Source of the DNA: Fundicoccus ignavus
Lineage (GTDB): Bacteria; Bacillota; Bacilli; Lactobacillales; Aerococcaceae
Direction of reading: 5' to 3'
NCBI RefSeq assembly: GCF_009659375.1
Contig: NZ_WJQT01000004.1
Coordinates: forward strand, 124,001-188,000
DNA: 64,000 nt
Position numbers and translations under genes: made by a program. The notes beneath the pieces are model-generated. The model was not told where the DNA came from and did no database searches. It saw only the letters and a program-made list of their open reading frames with translations. How positions within the stretch are numbered: position 1 is the stretch's first letter; every line of letters starts with the position of its first letter. Shown here one piece after another: positions 18,857 to 29,229 of the stretch.

Positions 18857-20509
18857 ATGAAAAAATTATTAGTAGGTATGCTTTTAGGTTCAGCTGTTTT
18901 GTTAAGTGCATGTGGATCAGCAGAGGAAGCGCAGCGAACGGCAGAAGGTAACCTGATTGTAACTTTAGGTCAACAGACTCAGCAAAACTCAAAGTTACCG
19001 GAAGGCGATAGTTACGCCGATAATGCTTACAGACGTCTCGTCAAAGAAAAACTAGGCGTTCAATTAGAAAGTGCCTTTGAAGCAAATGGCGACGAGTATA
19101 CGCGCCAAGTTTCCTTAGCAATTGCGGCAGGTGAGATACCTGACATCATGGCTGTCAGCAGAGACGAGTTAGAAGAATTGGCAGAGAATGGTTTAATCGA
19201 AGACTTAACCGAAGTTTATGAAGAATTTGCTAGCGATCACATCAAGTCAATTTATGACTCTTTCGATAATGTTCAGTTGAATGCTGCAACAATCGATGGA
19301 CAATTAATGGCATTACCAGGAACAGCTAACGATTTCGGACCGAACATGGTTTGGATTCGTCAAGATTGGTTGGACGATTTAAATATTGAACTGGACGAGG
19401 ATGGGAATAATGCAATTACTTTAGATGAGTTGGTCGAAACTGCGACGATATTTCAGGAAGAAGATGCTGGAGGAACTGGAAAAACCAAAGGCTTGGCATT
19501 AGCGTACTGGTTAACATCCGGAGACCACGGTAGTTCAGGCTATACAGCAACCGCCATATTCAACGCATTCGGAGCCTATCCAAAAACTTACCTAGAAGGC
19601 GAAGATGGAAATTTAGTGTACGGCTCTAATACAGAAGAAATGAAAGAAGGTCTAGCCTTCTTGAATGAACTCTTTACGCAAGGGATCTTAGATCCACAAT
19701 TCGGAACTCGTACTTACGATGATATTAATGCAATGATGGTCAACGGAGAAATCGGTATCGTACCCGGACCTTGGCATTTTCCAGACTGGGGCTTAGTTCA
19801 AGCAAAAACAGCAAACCCTGAAGCGGTTTTCACGCCATTTGCGATTGAAAACGAAGATGGCACTGTCAATGGTGTTAATAAACCAGGAGTGGGTAGCTTT
19901 GTAGTGGTGAGAAAAGATTTCGAAAGACCTGAATTAGCGATTGAAATGATTAATTTAATCTATGATGAAGTCGCAAATTCTGAAGATATGGAAACAGAAT
20001 TCCCTGAGGTTTATGAATACGCCCAATTGGCTGTTGATGGCTCTATCCGACCTGTAAACATTGAACTGTTCAAAAATCTAAGTGAGATTAATGATGCAGT
20101 ACTAGCATCGGATGCAGCCTTAGGCAACTCAACTATCGAGGCTATTGATAGCTTTATCGTTCAGAATAATGCGCGTAAGATTAAGGCGTATTTAGATGAC
20201 TCAGTATCTTCTGATCCAACCGATTGGTCCGTGTATGCTTCACGCTTATTGGCTGTCAATAATGTCATGAATGGCGTACGACAAGCAGGCATTTACAATG
20301 AAGTGAATCCAGTTGCAATCTTTGAAACCATTGAAGCAAGCGAGCGTAACGGGGCTCAAATCAACAAATTGGAAGAAGAAACCTTCATCAAATTTGTGAC
20401 GGGTGAAGAGACACTCGAAAACTTTGAGCAATATGTAGAAACGTGGGGCCAACAGGGTGGGACGGCGATTCTAGAAGAAATGCAGTCAATCAACAAAGAA
20501 AATAATTAA
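18857..20509 (+). CDS. Sugar ABC transporter lipoprotein, solute-binding protein
   Basis: 550-residue extracytoplasmic sugar-binding lipoprotein of the large LplA-like subgroup. Its N-terminus is a lipoprotein signal peptide with lipobox LLSAC, the cysteine being about residue 20 and lipid-anchored. The body contains the family pattern of an acidic N-lobe, AAGEIPDIM and WIRQDWLDDL. ATG 18857 is 5 nt after AGGGG; an ATG one codon earlier is possible. First gene of the transport operon behind O3. Substrate is inferred from the operon's glucosidase as alpha-glucosides. Confidence 0.9.
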   Translation: MKKLLVGMLLGSAVLLSACGSAEEAQRTAEGNLIVTLGQQTQQNSKLPEGDSYADNAYRRLVKEKLGVQLESAFEANGDEYTRQVSLAIAAGEIPDIMAVSRDELEELAENGLIEDLTEVYEEFASDHIKSIYDSFDNVQLNAATIDGQLMALPGTANDFGPNMVWIRQDWLDDLNIELDEDGNNAITLDELVETATIFQEEDAGGTGKTKGLALAYWLTSGDHGSSGYTATAIFNAFGAYPKTYLEGEDGNLVYGSNTEEMKEGLAFLNELFTQGILDPQFGTRTYDDINAMMVNGEIGIVPGPWHFPDWGLVQAKTANPEAVFTPFAIENEDGTVNGVNKPGVGSFVVVRKDFERPELAIEMINLIYDEVANSEDMETEFPEVYEYAQLAVDGSIRPVNIELFKNLSEINDAVLASDAALGNSTIEAIDSFIVQNNARKIKAYLDDSVSSDPTDWSVYASRLLAVNNVMNGVRQAGIYNEVNPVAIFETIEASERNGAQINKLEEETFIKFVTGEETLENFEQYVETWGQQGGTAILEEMQSINKENN

Positions 20510-20510
20510 T

Positions 20511-20560
20511 TGTAGACTAGAATAAAGCATTTCATTGTCAATGAAATGCTCTATTCTACA
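20511..20560 (+). terminator. Intercistronic hairpin after the binding-protein gene
   Basis: TGTAGACTAGAATA-AGCATTTCATTG pairs with AATGAAATGCT-TATTCTACA across a two-base loop, a stem of about 23 bp without a T tract. Such structures after binding-protein genes often cause partial termination or stabilise the upstream mRNA, giving more binding protein than permease. Confidence 0.8.
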
Positions 20561-20584
20561 ATTATAGGAGAAGGAGACAAAAAT

Positions 20585-21496
20585 ATGGAAAAGAGAAAAA
20601 GAAAAAATTGGTTCTCTAAGAATCAATGGCTCTTTTTAGCAATGGTCGCTCCAGGAATGATATTCTTACTAATTTTTTCTTATGCCCCTATGTTTGGGCT
20701 CGTGATGGCTTTTCAAGATTTTGTACCAGCAAAAGGCTTTTTAAACTCAGAATTTGTTTGGTTAGATAATTTTAAATATATTTTCACTTTGCCTGATATT
20801 TGGCAAGTTACTTACAATACCATCTTTATCGCCTTGGGGAAAATTATTCTAAATACCATTATCCCCATTATTTTTGCAATTCTATTAAATGAAATTCGAG
20901 TAAAATGGTTTAAGAAATCTCTACAAACGATTGTATATTTGCCACACTTTTTATCGTGGGTAATTTTAGCTTCAGTAGTTGTGAACTTGTTTAGTTTAGA
21001 CGGTACTGTCAACCAAATTCTGCAGAGTATTGGCCTGAATCCTATCAATTTTTTAGGGAGTAATAAGGTTTTTCCTCATCTGTTAATCTGGACGGATGTC
21101 TGGAAAGGCTTCGGCTATAGTTCAATTATTTTCTTGGCCGCTATTACGTCGATTGACCCTGGAACTTATGAGGCTGCGAAGATGGATGGTGCTAGCTGGT
21201 TGCAACAAGTTAGACATGTGACGTTACCAGGTATGTTGCCCTATATTATTCTGATGACGATTCTCGCATTACCTGGAATTTTAAGTGCTGGCTTCGATCA
21301 AGTATATAACTTATATTCACCACCAGTTTATGCAAGTGGTGATGTGTTAGATACCTACATTTATAGAATTGGACTTATTGGACGTGACTATAGTTTAGGT
21401 GCAGCAGTAGGTTTAATACGTTCCATTGTCGGTTTATTTCTAGTGTTTGGCTCTAACAAGGTAGCAGAAAAAACTACTAACCGGGTAATGTTTTAG
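20585..21496 (+). CDS. Sugar ABC transporter permease, LplB-like
   Basis: 303 residues with six predicted membrane helices. The EAA loop that contacts the ATPase is EAAKMDGASWLQQVRHVTLP near residue 195. ATG 20585 directly follows GGAGAAGGAG; an in-frame start at 20546 lies inside the hairpin and is rejected. It pairs with the next gene as the two halves of a CUT1 importer. Confidence 0.92.
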   Translation: MEKRKRKNWFSKNQWLFLAMVAPGMIFLLIFSYAPMFGLVMAFQDFVPAKGFLNSEFVWLDNFKYIFTLPDIWQVTYNTIFIALGKIILNTIIPIIFAILLNEIRVKWFKKSLQTIVYLPHFLSWVILASVVVNLFSLDGTVNQILQSIGLNPINFLGSNKVFPHLLIWTDVWKGFGYSSIIFLAAITSIDPGTYEAAKMDGASWLQQVRHVTLPGMLPYIILMTILALPGILSAGFDQVYNLYSPPVYASGDVLDTYIYRIGLIGRDYSLGAAVGLIRSIVGLFLVFGSNKVAEKTTNRVMF

Positions 21497-21516
21497 TCTA
21501 GAAAGGAGTAATTTAG

Positions 21517-22404
21517 ATGAAAGAAAAATTTGGCATTCGTCTGTTCATTATATACACAATAGTGATTTTATTGACATTATCTTGTTTAATTCCACTGTTG
21601 AACGTTGTCTCGCTATCTTTAAGTAGCTCTCAGGCTGCGGCTGCTAACAGAGTCGGTCTCTGGCCGGTTGAGTTTACTTTCGCGGCATATGAAAGAATAA
21701 TGAATGACTCTCAATTCTGGCGTTCTTTTGGAATTTCTGTTTTTAGAGTGGTAGCAGCCTTAATACTAAACCTGCTTCTCATTATTACGCTCGCTTACCC
21801 ATTGTCAAAATCTAAAGAAGTTTTCTATTCAAGAAAATTCTTCATGAACTTGATAATCTTTGCGATGTTATTCAATGGTGGGATGATTCCAACTTATTTG
21901 ATTGTTCGTAACTTAGGGCTCATTAATAGCGTATGGTCACTTATTCTACCTGGCGCCGTACCTTTAGGTAGCGTTATTTTAGTCATGAACTTTTTCCGTG
22001 GCGTGCCCAAATCATTAGAAGAGTCGGCCTTACTGGATGGTGCAAATTCATGGACTGTTCTAACCAGAATTTATGTACCAATTTCTCTGCCTTCTCTTGC
22101 CACGGTATCGCTCTTTAGTATCGTCGGAAGCTGGAACGATTTCTTCGGCGGTTTGATTTATATGACCAAAGTCGAGAATTATCCATTGATGACCTACATC
22201 CAATCATTAAGTGTAAATATTGCTGAAACTCTACGAAATAGCGCAGGTATGTCATCAGAACAACTACAAAGCCTACTAGCCGTTTCAAATCGAAACCTTA
22301 ATGCAGCCAAAATAGTTATCGCAATCATCCCGCTATTAATTATTTATCCGTTCTTACAAAAATATTTCGTGCAAGGAATTGTTGTTGGCGCAGTGAAGGA
22401 GTGA
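21517..22404 (+). CDS. Sugar ABC transporter permease, LplC/YtcP-like
   Basis: 295 residues, six membrane helices, with the EAA loop EESALLDGANSWTVLTRIYV near residue 170. It lies 20 bp after its partner and has its own AGAAAGGAG. No ATPase gene is in the operon; many Firmicutes CUT1 importers of this type share one MsmX-like ATPase encoded elsewhere, which is assumed here. Confidence 0.92.
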   Translation: MKEKFGIRLFIIYTIVILLTLSCLIPLLNVVSLSLSSSQAAAANRVGLWPVEFTFAAYERIMNDSQFWRSFGISVFRVVAALILNLLLIITLAYPLSKSKEVFYSRKFFMNLIIFAMLFNGGMIPTYLIVRNLGLINSVWSLILPGAVPLGSVILVMNFFRGVPKSLEESALLDGANSWTVLTRIYVPISLPSLATVSLFSIVGSWNDFFGGLIYMTKVENYPLMTYIQSLSVNIAETLRNSAGMSSEQLQSLLAVSNRNLNAAKIVIAIIPLLIIYPFLQKYFVQGIVVGAVKE

Positions 22405-22409
22405 TAACT

Positions 22410-24706
<2,297 letters not shown>

Positions 24707-24717
24707 TATCCATTGAA

Positions 24718-24753
24718 AAGTGTCAGTTGGCTAAAGCTTACTGACATTTTTTG
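24718..24753 (+). terminator. Terminator of the sugar operon
   Basis: TGTCAGT (24721-24727) and ACTGACA (24740-24746) with an inner GC/GC pair, followed by TTTTTT. Confidence 0.85.
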
Positions 24754-25344
24754 GGGTTTACTATAATTTATCAGAGATGATAATAACCTCGAGCTTTCTA
24801 AAGAAGGCTAGACGAAGCAAAAGTTTTCCGTAACATGTCAGTTTTTATTTTACAAGGAGGCGAACACCACGGCTATCCCATTAGTAAAAGAAGGCATCTA
24901 AGGACCAATTAGACGCGCTGATAAGGACAGAAGCTTTGCATCAACAGAACGTCTCGCTATTAGCGCCCAATATAAACAAAATAAAAATAATCAGTGACTG
25001 CTCTTCGTTCAGTCGAAGCTGAAGAAATAGCAATGATTATTTTTTTCTTTTGCATATTGCGCTCGTTATGTTAGGAAGTTTCTGATGAGCGTTTAAACTT
25101 TAATTAGTGGTCACTTGATATTGTTGCTGACGGCTTGGGAAAACTATCTATTAGACAATCTGACAGGCTTCAAGATATTAGCAAAATATAAGTCAACGAA
25201 GGGTGACCTAACAGAAAAACTTGAATAAACAATACAATAAATAACATGTGTCATTCTTTTGCTATCGTCATACCAGCGCTTTATTGGTCCTATCCAGTTG
25301 TTACTCTTTTTTTATTTGAAGTACACTGATCAATCAGAAAATTT
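24754..25344. other. Gene-poor stretch, probable debris
   Basis: No intact gene. A hairpin with AAAAATAATCA/TGATTATTTTT arms lies at about 24986-25048. A short coding-like tail (words LTAWENYLLDNLTGFKIL) occurs near 25120-25228, ending in a stop, but I cannot place it in a family. Confidence 0.35.
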
Positions 25345-25405
25345 ACACCCATAACGACATGCTGGTACTAGTGTGCAATAAGCCAAAATATGATTTTATA
25401 TCTAG
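25345..25405 (+). repeat. L,D-transpeptidase 3' end repeat, copy D (eroded)
   Basis: CATAACGACATGCTGGTACT and then CAATAAGCCAAAATATGATT match, with substitutions, the end of copy C (TATAACGGCATGCCGGTGCT, CAATAAGCCAAAATACGATT). The terminator part is barely recognisable. Confidence 0.65.
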
Positions 25406-25544
25406 CGATTAAGAAGATGTGATTGCCTTCCATCGTTAGATCTTTTGTTCTATATCATCTTATAAAAGGGACTTATGACACAGTCCCTTTTTACCTAAAA
25501 TCCCGCCTCGTTAGGAGTGCGGAATTTTAGGCTATTAGATAATG

Positions 25545-25639
25545 TACGCCTATAACGGCATGCCGGTGCTCGTCTTTCAATAAGGCAAAATACTACTTTA
25601 TAACATGTGGTGAAGAAGGGGAGCAATCCTCTTCTTTTT
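25545..25639 (+). repeat. L,D-transpeptidase 3' end repeat, copy B
   Basis: The last 13 codons, stop and terminator of the L,D-transpeptidase gene, about 97% identical to 17116-17210 (three substitutions seen), in direct orientation. With copy A it brackets 8.3 kb holding the complete sugar operon. The sequence just upstream of 25545 does not match the gene, so this is a clean partial copy. Confidence 0.88.
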
Positions 25640-25707
25640 GTTTTGTGAAAAAAACGATAAAAAATGGAATAAAGTCTGACTGTAGCTATTTAACTAAATA
25701 ATCCGTT

Positions 25708-25723
25708 TTATACAATTGTATAA
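25708..25723. promoter_or_regulatory. Palindromic operator, distal site
   Basis: TTATACAATTGTATAA is a perfect 16-bp palindrome. A copy with one change lies 93 bp downstream at 25801. Likely binding sites of the Phd/HARE-HTH protein encoded at 25880 (inference). Confidence 0.65.
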
Positions 25724-25800
25724 GGTGTTTTGTGTGGGAACAAAAGCTAATGGCGCTTAAAATGTTGTTATTGTTGAATGTTATCGAATAAAACATATTA

Positions 25801-25816
25801 TTATATAATTGTATAA
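25801..25816. promoter_or_regulatory. Palindromic operator, promoter-proximal site
   Basis: TTATATAATTGTATAA differs at one base from the site at 25708. It ends 6 bp before the -35 box of the cassette promoter. Confidence 0.65.
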
Positions 25817-25822
25817 AATAAC

Positions 25823-25851
25823 TTGATTTTAGATATATCTTTGTATATAAT
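25823..25851 (+). promoter_or_regulatory. Promoter of the GIY-YIG cassette
   Basis: TTGATT (25823-25828), 17-bp spacer, TATAAT (25846-25851), then 28 bp to the first start codon with AGAAGGGAG as ribosome site. Confidence 0.8.
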
Positions 25852-25879
25852 GAAGACAAGAAGAAGGGAGTTGCGATAA

Positions 25880-26275
25880 ATGGATATCAGTAAATTTGTT
25901 GCTTATAGTCGTTTGTTAGAATCGCCAGAGGATATTATGGATTTAGTCGACGAAAAAGGTGAAGTGATTATCATAAAAGATGACGAGCCTTTATACGTCA
26001 TTCAGAATATCAATCAAAGAGAAATAAAGGAAGAGAGGAGTGAATTTCAAAAGCCAGTAGAAAATATAACCTTGCATGTTGCGATGGAAAGAGTGCTAAG
26101 TCAAGTAGATGGGCATACATTACACGCAGCAGAACTTGCGGACGAGATATATGATCAAAAATTGTATTTCAAAAAGAATGGTGAGAAGGCTAATGCTGTG
26201 CAGATCAGAGCTAGGGCTGGGCGATATCAAGATAAATTTGAAGCTTTATCAGGGAATCTTATTAAACTACGTTAG
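25880..26275 (+). CDS. Phd/YefM-like plus HARE-HTH domain protein, putative antitoxin
   Basis: 131 residues in two parts. Residues 1-40 (FVAYSRLLESPEDIMDLVDE, then GEVIIIKDDEPLYVIQ) have the helix-strand-strand layout of Phd/YefM antitoxin N-termini. Residues 60-131 (LHVAMERVLSQVDGHTLHAA, ELADEIYDQKLY, then FEALSGNLIKLR) match the HARE-HTH winged helix found in restriction and chromatin factors. Only 35 bp separate it from the GIY-YIG gene, and a promoter with two palindromes precedes it, as for an autoregulated antitoxin. The domain calls are from pattern recognition; the antitoxin role is inference. Confidence 0.6.
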   Translation: MDISKFVAYSRLLESPEDIMDLVDEKGEVIIIKDDEPLYVIQNINQREIKEERSEFQKPVENITLHVAMERVLSQVDGHTLHAAELADEIYDQKLYFKKNGEKANAVQIRARAGRYQDKFEALSGNLIKLR

Positions 26276-26310
26276 ATTGATCATGATTAGAAAAAGAAAG
26301 GAAGATTAAA

Positions 26311-26757
26311 ATGGAAAAATATGAAAAATTTGCGACTTTAGAGGAACTGACAAGTAATTTAAAAATGCTTGAAAACTCACCAGCTGTTTATGGTGTATTC
26401 TACAAAGGGGATAAGCCAAAATTTTTGGAGGTTGGTACAGGTGGACATTTTAAAGGGAAAAATCCTAATGTGGCAATCGAACTATTAGAAGAAAAATGGG
26501 TTTATGGTGTTCAAGAAATCTACATTGGTAAGGCAACTGATTTGAGAAGCAGATTAAGTACTTACATTAGATTTGGCAATACCAAAGCAGTAGGACATTG
26601 GGGTGGAAGATATATTTGGCAAATCGCCGATCGAGAAAACTTAGTATTTGCTTGGAAATATATAGAGGAACAAGACCCGCGTCAAGTAGAAGCTAAACTG
26701 CTTCAAGAATTTAAACAACGTCATGGGAAATATCCATTTGCAAATATCAATGCTTAG
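26311..26757 (+). CDS. GIY-YIG nuclease-like protein
   Basis: 148 residues. The GIY strand appears as AVYGVFYKG near residue 28, the YIG strand and catalytic arginine helix as EIYIGKATDLRSRLSTYIRF near residue 70, and the metal-binding glutamate probably in QVEAKLLQEF, followed by a terminal asparagine segment (FANINA). A ~35-residue insertion separates the GIY and YIG strands. All catalytic positions look intact. It follows the Phd/HARE-HTH gene in one transcript and is the likely effector of a two-gene module. Could also act as a restriction or repair nuclease. Confidence 0.72.
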   Translation: MEKYEKFATLEELTSNLKMLENSPAVYGVFYKGDKPKFLEVGTGGHFKGKNPNVAIELLEEKWVYGVQEIYIGKATDLRSRLSTYIRFGNTKAVGHWGGRYIWQIADRENLVFAWKYIEEQDPRQVEAKLLQEFKQRHGKYPFANINA

Positions 26758-26874
26758 TCAAAAGAAACTATATATTAATGGCTTACAAAATAACCAATTA
26801 AATCACTGCATTCATGCTTATGTAAAGATTGATAGTAGATAATACCTAGAAAACATCAGAAAAGGGGATTTATT

Positions 26875-27699
26875 ATGAATTGGAAAGAACTCCAAGATAA
26901 TCATCATATTGTGTTGCAAGGCGGAGTAACAACGTTATTAAACAGTCCAAATGTTCAGAATCCAAAAGAAACATCAGTACAGGTTGGTAATTACTTAATT
27001 TATAATCAAGAACAACTATTATATGTAGGTCAAGGTATTAATATAAAAACTCGCCTATCTAAACACTGGAAAAATAAAGAATTTGCTATACATGGAGAGA
27101 ATTTATCGTTCAAAGAAATACCTAATACGATTGGGCGTAAGGAATTTGAAGAATATGTGATGTGTAATTTGAAACCAGGAAATAACAAATCTCACAAAGG
27201 AAGAATATTTACTTTGAGTGAAGAGACTGAAGAGGCAGCTTTATTATTATGGCAACAGAGTCAAACTTTGACTGGAAAGTTATTGAATGAGGGACTAATC
27301 GAAGCGGTTGAGGCTTCGGAAATAAAATGGCAGGGAAATAATCTACAAGGTGTTTATCTTGTCAGAAGAAATAACGAATTGATCTATGTAGGAGAAACAC
27401 ACAATTTTAATGAGCGGATCGGTACCCATCATGGACGGACTAGAATGTCTGCATTAAGAAGAACGATAGGAAAAAATATATTTGGTTTTGATCTTAAAAC
27501 ACAAGCAGAATTAGGGAATTTAATAAGTAATGATAAAAAAAGGAATTTCTTTACGGAAGAGGAGGATAGCTTTGTTAATCAGTTCATTTCTGAATGTGAG
27601 TTCACAGTATATTCAGTCTCGATTGGACGTTTAGAACTTGAAGCAACGTTAATTCAAAGATTTTCACCTATGCTAAATAAACAGGGAAACAAAGATTAA
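26875..27699 (+). CDS. Tandem GIY-YIG nuclease-like protein
   Basis: 274 residues with two GIY-YIG modules. Module 1 (about 38-105): GNYLIYNQEQLLYVGQG, INIKTRLSKHW, then IGRKEFEEYVMCNLKPGNN. Module 2 (about 158-270): GVYLVRRNNELIYVGETH, NFNERIGTHHG, then IGRLELEATLIQRFSPMLN. Each keeps the two tyrosine strands, the arginine, the glutamate and the asparagine of the active site. A repeated 'IGR-x-E-x-E' precedes the Asn segment in both, so the modules probably arose by duplication. AAAAGGGG precedes ATG 26875. The gene is 117 bp behind the previous one, in the same direction, and ends at a terminator. Confidence 0.72.
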   Translation: MNWKELQDNHHIVLQGGVTTLLNSPNVQNPKETSVQVGNYLIYNQEQLLYVGQGINIKTRLSKHWKNKEFAIHGENLSFKEIPNTIGRKEFEEYVMCNLKPGNNKSHKGRIFTLSEETEEAALLLWQQSQTLTGKLLNEGLIEAVEASEIKWQGNNLQGVYLVRRNNELIYVGETHNFNERIGTHHGRTRMSALRRTIGKNIFGFDLKTQAELGNLISNDKKRNFFTEEEDSFVNQFISECEFTVYSVSIGRLELEATLIQRFSPMLNKQGNKD

Positions 27700-27737
27700 G
27701 CGGTAGGGGGCTTTAGTGTGCATCATCTTAATATAAT

Positions 27738-27774
27738 CCATATCAATTATTTAAGATTGATATGGAATTTTTTT
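27738..27774 (+). terminator. Terminator of the GIY-YIG cassette
   Basis: CCATATCAA (27738-27746) pairs with TTGATATGG (27757-27765), followed by AATTTTTTT. Confidence 0.88.
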
Positions 27775-27973
27775 ATGGAGTTAAACTAACTTTCAACCAG
27801 CGATTAAAGTTTTTGCGTCAAAAGATATTATAATTCTTCTACCTAGATGAACTCAGTCTAAACGCTTAAACTAAAATCATCAATCAACAATATTTTTCAA
27901 ACAGCACAAAATATTAAAATGTAACCATTTAAAACAAGAGCCACAACACCTCAAACAAAAAGGAAAAAAATAT

Positions 27974-28129
27974 ATGCCAAGCAGAAGCGACCACGAAAAC
28001 TACCAGATTCTGAACAAGATCGTCAAGACTAACAAGCCAAAACTAAGCATCGTTCTCATCATCCTGGATCAGTTTCGTTATGATGCAATTCATGCGCATT
28101 GCAATGAGATGATATCGAAGCCTAAATAA
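27974..28129 (+). pseudogene. Sulfatase N-terminal fragment
   Basis: A 51-codon frame from ATG 27974 contains LSIVLIILDQFRYDAIHAH, which resembles the metal-site strand and following DQxRxD of sulfatase-family proteins. It stops where the transpeptidase repeat C begins. The rest of the enzyme, including the catalytic Cys/Ser motif, is missing. Confidence 0.5.
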
Positions 28130-28130
28130 C

Positions 28131-28285
28131 AAACGGTTCCCTGGGCAGTATCAGCACACCGTCTGATATCATGGAGTAAGTTTACGAGTACGCCTATAAC
28201 GGCATGCCGGTGCTCGTGTTTCAATAAGCCAAAATACGATTTTATACCATGTGGTGAAGAAGGGGAGCAATCCTTTTCTTTTTAT
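28131..28285 (+). pseudogene. L,D-transpeptidase 3' fragment, copy C
   Basis: Corresponds to 17057-17212: the catalytic-site region, last codons, stop and terminator. It is more diverged than copy B and damaged: the cysteine codon of the active site reads AGT (serine), and a GCGCAA pair of codons has become GAGTAA, an in-frame stop. It lies 2.6 kb after copy B, so the two bracket the GIY-YIG cassette. Confidence 0.8.
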
Positions 28286-28549
28286 TTAGCAAAGGATCAT
28301 CAGGTGAACTTTTTAACGTTAGAGCAACAACATAAATACACCAACGAATAAATAATGGAAAACAGATCGTCTCGCCTATCAATTAAAAAATGAATGCTTT
28401 ATGTAATGGAGGGGCCGATGTATAATCATTTATATAAATAAATTAATGTTAAAACTTGTTTTCCTGGATTTTTACGGTTGTCATTAATATAAATAAGTTA
28501 ATGATCTAACAATCAACTGATATAACTTTGATGATTAAGGAGGAAAAGT
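28286..28549. other. Short intergenic stretch before IS30 remnant
   Basis: AT-rich, with the word ATATAAATAA repeated near 28433 and 28488. No gene seen. AAGGAGGAAAAG at 28538 is the ribosome site of the broken transposase. Confidence 0.4.
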
Positions 28550-28966
28550 ATGGTTATAAAGATAAAAGTCACCAACTTAAAGAAAAACGCGGTAAGTTCA
28601 ATATGGGGAGCCTGATCTTCAAACAACCTAAAACTTTTAGAAAGAGACAATAGTTTGGGCATTGGAAACTAGATACAATGGTCGTCACATTAGAAAAATT
28701 TGTTTGTTAACCTGTTGTAGAAGCAAGTAGAAGCAACAGGAATTGATTACTAATTTTCAGATACCTACAGCGCTTTGCAAAGAGGGTCAAACGAAAATTC
28801 GAATGGCTTAATGCGCGAATTCTTTCCGAAGAAAACTGATTTAACTAAAGTGAGTGAAACTGAATTATTCACGGCTTTATGGCTAATGAATAATCGACCA
28901 AGAAAATGTCTGAATTATCAAACACCTTTAGAAAAATTCATGCACGAAACTTCATTAATTGAGTAA
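28550..28966 (+). pseudogene. IS30-family transposase remnant
   Basis: Pieces of an IS30 transposase in several frames: the middle catalytic segment FGHWKLDTMVV at about 28655, and the C-terminus NENSNGLMREFFPKKTDL followed by LMNNRPRKCLNYQTPLEKF up to 28966. The N-terminal half is nearly absent, with stops and frameshifts between. Not related closely to the intact IS30 at 48149. Confidence 0.8.
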
Positions 28967-29118
28967 AGAAAAAAATGTCGCAATAATTATTGCAATTCGT
29001 CATAATAAATTTCTATATTTTGACCTTTCTTCTGTGGTGGGATATGTATGGTTTATAATAGCTCGTCTGTTGTCAATAAAGTCTAGTATGAATCTATAAA
29101 GAATACCATTGTTCCACT

Positions 29119-29142
29119 ATTTAATTAATTAATTAATTAATC
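29119..29142. repeat. TTAA microsatellite
   Basis: About six copies of the 4-bp unit TTAA/AATT in a row, in an AT-rich gap before the RES-domain gene. Confidence 0.8.
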
Positions 29143-29229
29143 AAGTAAAAACTTTCAACATCAAAAAGAGAACGTTAAAAAATCGTTAATATATATATGG
29201 ATATTAAAAAATAAAAAGAGGTGCCGACT

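Noticed and set aside
28775-28966. Stand-alone small protein
   Set aside because: It is the C-terminus of a broken IS30 transposase.
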